Shown here piece after piece: positions 59,545 to 64,000 of a stretch of DNA of 64,000 nucleotides (position 1 is its first letter; each line of letters begins with the position of its first letter). The stretch comes from Elysia chlorotica. Lineage: Eukaryota > Mollusca > Gastropoda > Plakobranchidae. The position numbers were made by a program, and so were the translations under genes. Where the stretch lies: assembly GCA_003991915.1 (NCBI GenBank), contig RQTK01000350.1:268227-332226 (forward strand). Reading direction: 5' to 3'. Below the pieces are notes generated by a model. It ran no database searches. It had not been told where the DNA came from and saw only the letters and a program-made list of their open reading frames with translations.

Positions 59545-60218
59545 AGAGGGAGGGAGAGAGATAGATAAAGAGGGAGATAGATAAAATAAAGAAAGACGAC
59601 AGAGAGGCAGCGAGTCACAGGAGAATGATAACAAACCAGATTGTACGGAATGATGTATGAAAATCGCCAAGCAAAACGAGACAAGGATTAGTAGGTAAGA
59701 AAAGCATTCAAAGGAGGTGAAACATTTATGAAGTTTAAATAATGGTCAAAAGAAAGACTGAGATGGTGAGGAAAAATGGCGGATAACGAAAAAACAAACA
59801 ACTGATATTGATAGAGAATCATAAATTAATAGTATTCGACTATTATCAAAATCTTTGATTTATATCGATCCAGCTGAAAACAATAAAAGAAAAATAATAG
59901 GTACAGGCTTCTCTTTCGACTAAGTAAGCCTGTTTAAAAATACTTATGTTAGTTTTTAATTATAGTATCTTACACAAATAAAAATATAAGTCGAAACAAA
60001 AATTAACACCAACCATTAAAATTTTCCGTATTTAAAAAAACAATATTTTACTTGAGCCAAGGCGTTATAGATCTTTCAAATTTTGAAAGCATATTTGGGT
60101 TTACCTGGTTGTCGCCCATCTGAAAAGATACGTTGACTCGCATATCCTGCACCCACACTATTTTACCGAAGGTGAAGAAAATATTCTCGCCTTGGGATGA
60201 TTGCTTGGCCCAAGCAAC
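53759..60218 (-). CDS. Two-Ig-domain surface protein, lachesin/DPR/IgLON-like (5' partial)
   Basis: The proposed join is 60218-60105, 59466-59352, 57205-57185, 56900-56722, 55515-55398, 54373-54350 and 53952-53759: 765 nt, one open frame, 254 residues and a stop. Ig1 lacks its B-strand Cys, which must be in a missing upstream exon; it starts VAW and shows DAGDYEC (Cys59). The linker is PRPPPKP. Ig2 spans about residues 86-182 with Cys104, Trp117 and DTTNSGTYIC (Cys166). N-glycosylation sequons are NVS, NKS and NAT. The tail has an acidic stretch and a hydrophobic segment of about 21 residues ending RRVS, which may be a GPI signal or a membrane anchor with a tiny tail. Family knowledge: such proteins are cell-surface recognition receptors, often neuronal. 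Lachesin, DPR/DIP, IgLON and zig-8 cannot be told apart from this fragment. Confidence 0.85.
54350..54373 (-). CDS. Candidate 24-nt microexon after Ig2
   Basis: A good donor (AAGAG then GTAAGA) follows a 24-nt stretch that starts after AAAGCAG. Phase 1 on both sides gives ADTTNKKR between Ig2 and the C-terminal exon. Using the AAG three bases upstream would add one alanine, also in frame. A short G-run lies between the pyrimidine tract and the AG, which weakens the acceptor. Skipping it leaves the gene in frame, so it may be alternative or not an exon at all. Confidence 0.45.
54645..54810. repeat. (GAT)n/(AAT)n microsatellite in an Ig-gene intron
   Basis: GAT triplets pass into AAT triplets; a second (CAT)n tract follows at 54885-54912. 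Both lie between the proposed 24-nt microexon and the Ig2 exon. Confidence 0.93.
55398..55515 (-). CDS. Ig gene, exon for Ig2 E to G strands
   Basis: Encodes DQALISELHIRHTDTTNSGT, YICRSSDRK and IASLTVTVLV. The acceptor is ATCTCCAG. Overlapping donors GTAGGTAGGTAG follow; ending at 55398 gives phase 1, which fits the frame of the last exon. Ending 4 nt earlier would shift the frame. Confidence 0.85.
56722..56900 (-). CDS. Ig gene, exon for Ig2 A to D strands
   Basis: Encodes (A)AVTISGKPFVDRGEPIRL, the B-strand Cys in LVCNATG, IDWFKDGTKL with the core Trp, and ends FMHVV before the donor GTGAGT. The acceptor is CCAGCAG, a tandem NAGNAG site: both positions (exon start 56900 or 56897) keep the frame and differ by one alanine. 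The exon is richer in GC and CpG than its surroundings. Confidence 0.9.
57185..57205 (-). CDS. 21-nt microexon, Ig1-Ig2 linker
   Basis: The acceptor TTTTCCTCAG and donor GTATGT bracket exactly 21 nt. Phase 1 on both sides lets it join the Ig1 exon (ending AAA C) to the Ig2 exon and encode Pro-Arg-Pro-Pro-Pro-Lys-Pro. A proline-rich hinge is what is expected between the two Ig domains. Because its length is a multiple of three, skipping it keeps the frame and only shortens the hinge. Confidence 0.75.
57338..57475. repeat. GA-rich (transcript CT-rich) tract upstream of the 21-nt microexon
   Basis: About 135 bp of interrupted GA repeats on the plus strand. In the pre-mRNA it is a CU-rich stretch starting about 130 nt upstream of the microexon acceptor. 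CU-rich intronic sequence binds PTB-type regulators, so a role in microexon choice is possible but not shown. Confidence 0.8.
58918..59351 (-). repeat. Intronic minisatellite whose unit contains a 5' splice site
   Basis: Units of 32 or 35 bp (the longer has an extra CTA) repeat from the exon boundary into the intron. The 10-mer GTACTCACGT (plus strand; CGTGAGTAC in the transcript) occurs 13 times. Its CACGT core starts at 58953, 58985, 59020, 59052, 59084, 59116, 59148, 59180, 59215, 59250, 59285, 59317 and 59349. The last is the real donor of the Ig1 exon; the spacing stays in register, so the array appears to have grown from that splice site. Confidence 0.95.
59352..59466 (-). CDS. Ig gene, exon for Ig1 E to G strands
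   Basis: Encodes LTHWNLEIKNVNMKDAGDYE then CQITNKSPIKKHVYLTVK, with the diagnostic D-x-G-x-Y-x-C motif. The acceptor is GCTGTCCCAG behind a (CT)n tract, and the donor is GTGAGTAC after phase 1. The donor is the terminal copy of a minisatellite that fills the start of the following intron. Confidence 0.9.
59495..59560 (-). repeat. (CT)n microsatellite in the acceptor region of an Ig exon
   Basis: A GA-rich run on the plus strand, CT on the transcribed strand, sits about 30 nt upstream of the acceptor at 59467-59469. It provides or extends the polypyrimidine tract for that exon. Confidence 0.85.
60105..60218 (-). CDS. Ig gene, exon for Ig1 C to D strands
   Basis: Encodes 38 residues from VAWAKQSSQGENIFFTFGKI to VNVSFQMGDNQ. 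Lachesin-like Ig1 domains have VAW followed by a T-x-G-x-x-V-x-x-D-x-R pattern, which is seen here. The acceptor is TATTTCTTACAG, the donor GTAAAC, and both ends are phase 0. The phase-0 start requires an upstream exon with the signal peptide and first Ig cysteine; I did not find one up to the end of the window. Confidence 0.85.
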
Positions 60219-60220
60219 CT

Positions 60221-61494
60221 GTAAGAAATAACATCAATAGGCAAGTATTATCATCAAATCCACGGTCTTTTTACACAGATATGGGCTTTGCCTCAGACCC
60301 TTGTTGAAAAATACAGTATGTTTTTTTAAAACCTGAAGATAAACTATTGATCCTTTAAAGATAGAATGTTGGCTAAATCGCATGTCAGTTTTGTCCTTGA
60401 CGAAGATAGGCACACATCCACAATAAGAAGAAGGGAAATGGTGTCATCGTAATTTAACTTTTTACAAACGGACACAATTGTTGTTAACAATTCTTGTTCA
60501 TGTTGAGAAAAATAATGGCAATGATTTAAGGAATTAATGCCACACTCCATGGAGTCAATGTGTTCAAGCGAAAAATACAGACCATTCTCCCTGTCAGCAA
60601 TTACAGACAATAATTGTATAGGACAAGTGGATTCTGGGGCAGCGGGGGATTGAGTTCTATAATCCAGTGGGGAGCCGACTTTCTACAACTTGATTAAGGG
60701 GGTACAATGCAGGGACGTGGCATTTCACTCTCAAGAAACACTGTGAGCATGCTCAACCTTATTAGCATCGATCTAAACAACTAAACATATGTTGTATATA
60801 ATAGATCAGTGGTATCGACTCGATATTAAAAAAACTACATGTTCTTGGTTCCTGTGCTTCAGCTCCCGAAATGGATATAGGAAAAAAACATAGACCTAGT
60901 TCTAAAACCAAATTATGCAAGGCAAATTATATGAAAAAACACCCTTACTTTGCTGCACAGACAGTGACATGCGGCCTATTAGCTGCTTCTGCAAGTTGAG
61001 ACACCGAGCTTAGGTATAGTCCCCAATAGCCAGCAACATTCCCTCCCCCCTGTGTCTGTCGGATACACAGTAAGCCTAGTCTGAACCCCAAGAGACTGCT
61101 CACATAGTAACATCTTAAAACGGAGTGACGGGTAGAAAACCTCATAGGAAACTCGCCATCACAAACTCAATAAACCACGGAGCGAATTGCTCAGAATTTG
61201 AAAATAGAATAAAGAGGGATCTGAAAATTTTTCTGATTTAAACTCAGTGCGCTGGCTAGGGACAGTACTTTGATCGTAGGCCACATCAAGAGTAGTGATG
61301 CTAAAATCAATTTCTTTCAAATCCTTAATGGTAGGATAATCACAGTTTATATCAAAAGCTTGAAAGAAAAACACTAAACGCATTATATTTCATTAGCTTG
61401 CCATTATAAACATTTTATTGATAGAAAAGAAAGCATAAGCTCAATCATGTTCTATACATCTACTCTGACCCAAGAGATTAAACAAGAGTTGGAT

Positions 61495-61577
<83 letters not shown>

Positions 61578-61815
61578 TAAAGAGATTAAAAGAAAGTCTT
61601 AGAAAAAGAAAAGATCTCTTTTTAGAAACTGAATTCTTTGGAAAATGAAATGTGTCCCATTGCGTACTTCTCGATAGCATAAAGAAATCCCTAAAAACTC
61701 GGTCACTGCACACATTTTGTACATTTTCTTGCACGGTGAGGGTTGAAGTGGATAACTATCAAGCCATGAAAAACGACAGAGCCAAATCAACCTCATTTTA
61801 ACATTTCGCGTCTCT

Positions 61816-61851
<36 letters not shown>

Positions 61852-62200
61852 CCCTCTCTCTCTGTCTTTTCCACCCACCTCTCTGCAATTTCATGAACCA
61901 TTTCAAACTCTTCCCCTTCAACAATCGGAGCTTCCTTTCGAGCGCGTCTCTCATCTATCTATGTCCTTTTCTGTGTTGGACTATTTGTATGTATGCGCAT
62001 GCGTATGTTTATTTCTGTATGTCTGCCCATTTAGCTTATTTCCTTCCCGCACTCTCCTTATTTCTTTTTCTGTCTCCCGCTCTTTATCCCTCTCTCCAAT
62101 TTCTCTCTTTCCTCCCTTCCTCCCTCCCCCTCTTTCAATTTCTTTCACTCTCTTGTCTTTTCACTGCTTTTTTCGGGAATAAATAACTTCTAAAACTAAG
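60221..62200. other. No exon found upstream of the Ig1 exon; simple repeats
   Basis: The missing signal-peptide and first-cysteine exons of the Ig gene would be expected on the minus strand here or beyond 64000. I found no segment ending in a phase-0 donor with an Ig-like L-x-C pattern. Confidence 0.4.
61496..61575. repeat. (GA)n microsatellite
   Basis: About 75 bp of nearly pure GA; a related CT tract lies at 61811-61862. Confidence 0.95.
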
Positions 62201-62203
62201 ACT

Positions 62204-62379
62204 ATGATCGAGAAAGGCGTAGACTGGGGAACTTTGGAAAGCAGTGATGGTAGCTCTCGGACAGAGATCCTAAAACATAATGACGCGGCTGTGATGAAAT
62301 TTCCATCGGGGTCGACTAGGGTGACCGTGCTAGGCAGCGAAATACTGGAGTGGATGGCGCGCAGAGATCGACATATTAT
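62204..62379 (+). CDS. Possible coding exon (unidentified), 59-codon open frame with a strong donor
   Basis: An ATG opens a frame beginning MIEKGVDWGTLESSDGSSRT and running to ILEWMARRDRHIM. The segment is GC-rich compared with the AT-rich flanks. It ends at a consensus donor, AT followed by GTAAGT; without splicing, a TAA follows at once. No family is recognised. The complementary strand is also open across most of the region, so strand assignment is uncertain. If real, it would be a first exon of a plus-strand gene, divergent from the Ig gene. Confidence 0.3.
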
Positions 62380-62918
62380 GTAAGTAATCGATTACACCAA
62401 AACATAGTCGGTTTTTATTTACGAGATTCGTGAGTAAACTTTCCTTTGTATTTATTTTCTTCCTTTGTGGAACATTTATTTAAAAAAAATGAGAACAATG
62501 ATGCGATATCTATAAAATTATAATTGAATACTATAAAGTTATCTTATTTATTTCACTTGTACATTAAATCATATTCAAACAATTTGCAACGACCCTGAAT
62601 TAAACTTTAAAATGAGCGAGAACAACCAAAAAAAAAAAACAAAACACAACAGCAACTGCGATATTTAGTTCTCTCCTCCTTATTTTCCAACCTGCAGCTC
62701 CAAGCATTTAAGGAGTATGTGTGAAGAAAGCAATTATTAGTATTTTTTATTCTTTAATACTTCACATCAATTGCAGGAGAATAGAAAACCCACAACTTTA
62801 AATCTATTGACAGTTGCAGATGAAGCACTATTTAAGTTCAATTAAACGGATCGATAGTATGTATCGTAAGGCTGCATTTTTTTGCTACTCCTCAATTGTT
62901 GCGTAATACAACTTCTGA

Positions 62919-62987
62919 TAAAAAAAATTAACAAATTTAATTAATTAATAAAAAAAATTAACAAATTTAATTAATTAATAAAAAAGT
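62919..62987. repeat. 30-bp AT-rich tandem repeat, two copies
   Basis: AAAAAAATTAACAAATTTAA followed by TTAATTAAT occurs twice with no visible mismatch. Confidence 0.85.
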
Positions 62988-63897
62988 CTCCTATGAAATG
63001 TGATATAACATCTAAGTTATTAGCGAAAAGGAAAAGACCAATTTTTTTTGCTTTCATCGGGTTTTTTCTTAAGTTGCGGAACGAAAAAGAAATACTAGAA
63101 ACGTTTAGGAACAAAAGATCAAACTAATAACAGTAAAAAGCATAATGGATGAGTCTCTAGCTCTTGTCATCGGCGGATTTTCATTGTATTATAGTGTTAG
63201 TCTGGGACGCACTGCATATCCACTAAAAGGTTCATCAGATGGAGCAGGATCTTTGCTTTTTAAACTTAAACTCTCCTGTTGAAAGCGCCTGAGTGCATAT
63301 CAAAGTAATTTGAAAAAGTCTTGTACTCACCAGCTCAGTCAAGCATTGCTTAATATATTCTCAGTCAATAATTAACCTCTTTGAAGACTTTCTATGAGAC
63401 ACTTTTTTTTTATAAAAGGATAAAAAATGTTTGTTGTATAAATCAATTAAGATCAAGTAATTTTTGTTTTAAAACCATACTTTCAGTTAAGACGCACTCG
63501 GACTATACTTTGGCATAATTTCACTTGTTAATAATTAAGACACTCTACAGTTTCATAACTTTACCCATGTATAAAGTCATGCTCTAAACTAAAGAACCAG
63601 ATTTCCTTTCCCCCACTAGGATGATTTCCTAAGGTTTCCTCCCGGGAGAGGACGTCAAACTGTCAGGAAAATTGTTCGGCAGTTCTACTGTACAACGCGA
63701 CTCTCATTGTGTTCAGATATTGGACTTTCACAGATCAGCCACAAACTGCGTTACCCCGGGTTACCTGCTTGTGTGTTCTTTTTTCTCATTTACTGTACTC
63801 AGCACTTCATTTAACATTCAAGTTGGATAATAATTTTCACTTACTTAAACCCAACAAACTTAAGCATCCGTTTATCAGCTTAATGTTCAAACGCCTT

Positions 63898-63926
63898 CCT
63901 CTCTCTCTCTTTATTTCTCTCTCTCT

Positions 63927-63960
<34 letters not shown>
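63898..63960. repeat. (CT)n microsatellite
   Basis: About 60 bp of CT with a few interruptions near the right edge of the window. Confidence 0.93.
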
Positions 63961-63966
<6 letters not shown>

Positions 63967-64000
63967 TCAGCCTTTCTATGTATCACTCACTCACTAACCC

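Noticed and set aside
61159..61383. 74-codon minus-strand frame upstream of the Ig1 exon as the missing 5' exon
   Set aside because: No signal peptide, no Ig-type cysteine motif and no phase-0 donor at its end.

Overview
This is eukaryotic DNA: AT-rich, with spliced genes, large introns, tRNA-derived SINE relics, DNA-transposon debris and many long microsatellites. The gene families and the style of repeats suggest a lophotrochozoan, most likely a gastropod mollusc; no marker in the window fixes the species. There are no bacterial operons, CRISPR arrays, rRNA genes or intact tRNA genes.

Two spliced genes can be rebuilt exon by exon, both on the minus strand. At the left (2077-5854) is a complete coding region for phosphopantothenoylcysteine decarboxylase (PPCDC, coenzyme A biosynthesis): five coding exons, 195 residues, and a 5' UTR splice acceptor. 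At the right (53759-60218) is the 3' part of a two-Ig-domain neuronal-type surface protein of the lachesin/DPR/DIP/IgLON/zig-8 group. Seven exons are proposed, including a 21-nt microexon linking the Ig domains, a possible 24-nt microexon, and a last exon with a hydrophobic C-terminal tail (GPI signal or short membrane anchor). Its first exons were not found in the window.

Upstream of PPCDC, 5975-10712 is a head-to-tail tandem duplication of about 2 kb. Both copies carry a GC-box plus CRE-like module. Copy B alone holds a 555-bp MITE (45-bp perfect terminal inverted repeats, 8-bp target duplication) and a 92-bp insertion with a 10-bp target duplication. From 10.7 to 53.7 kb the window is largely a gene desert: microsatellites, a mariner 5' fragment between 84-bp direct repeats, an 833-bp element with perfect 167-bp inverted repeats flanked by TA, a broken LINE ORF1 (gag-like) relic, and an assembly gap (41201-41529).

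The most striking signal is an intronic minisatellite (58918-59351) directly 3' of an Ig exon. Its 32/35-bp unit contains the exon's own 5' splice site, so the genuine donor is the last of 13 copies of the same 10-mer and is followed by 12 potential decoy donors. The same exon's acceptor uses a (CT)n microsatellite as part of its polypyrimidine tract.
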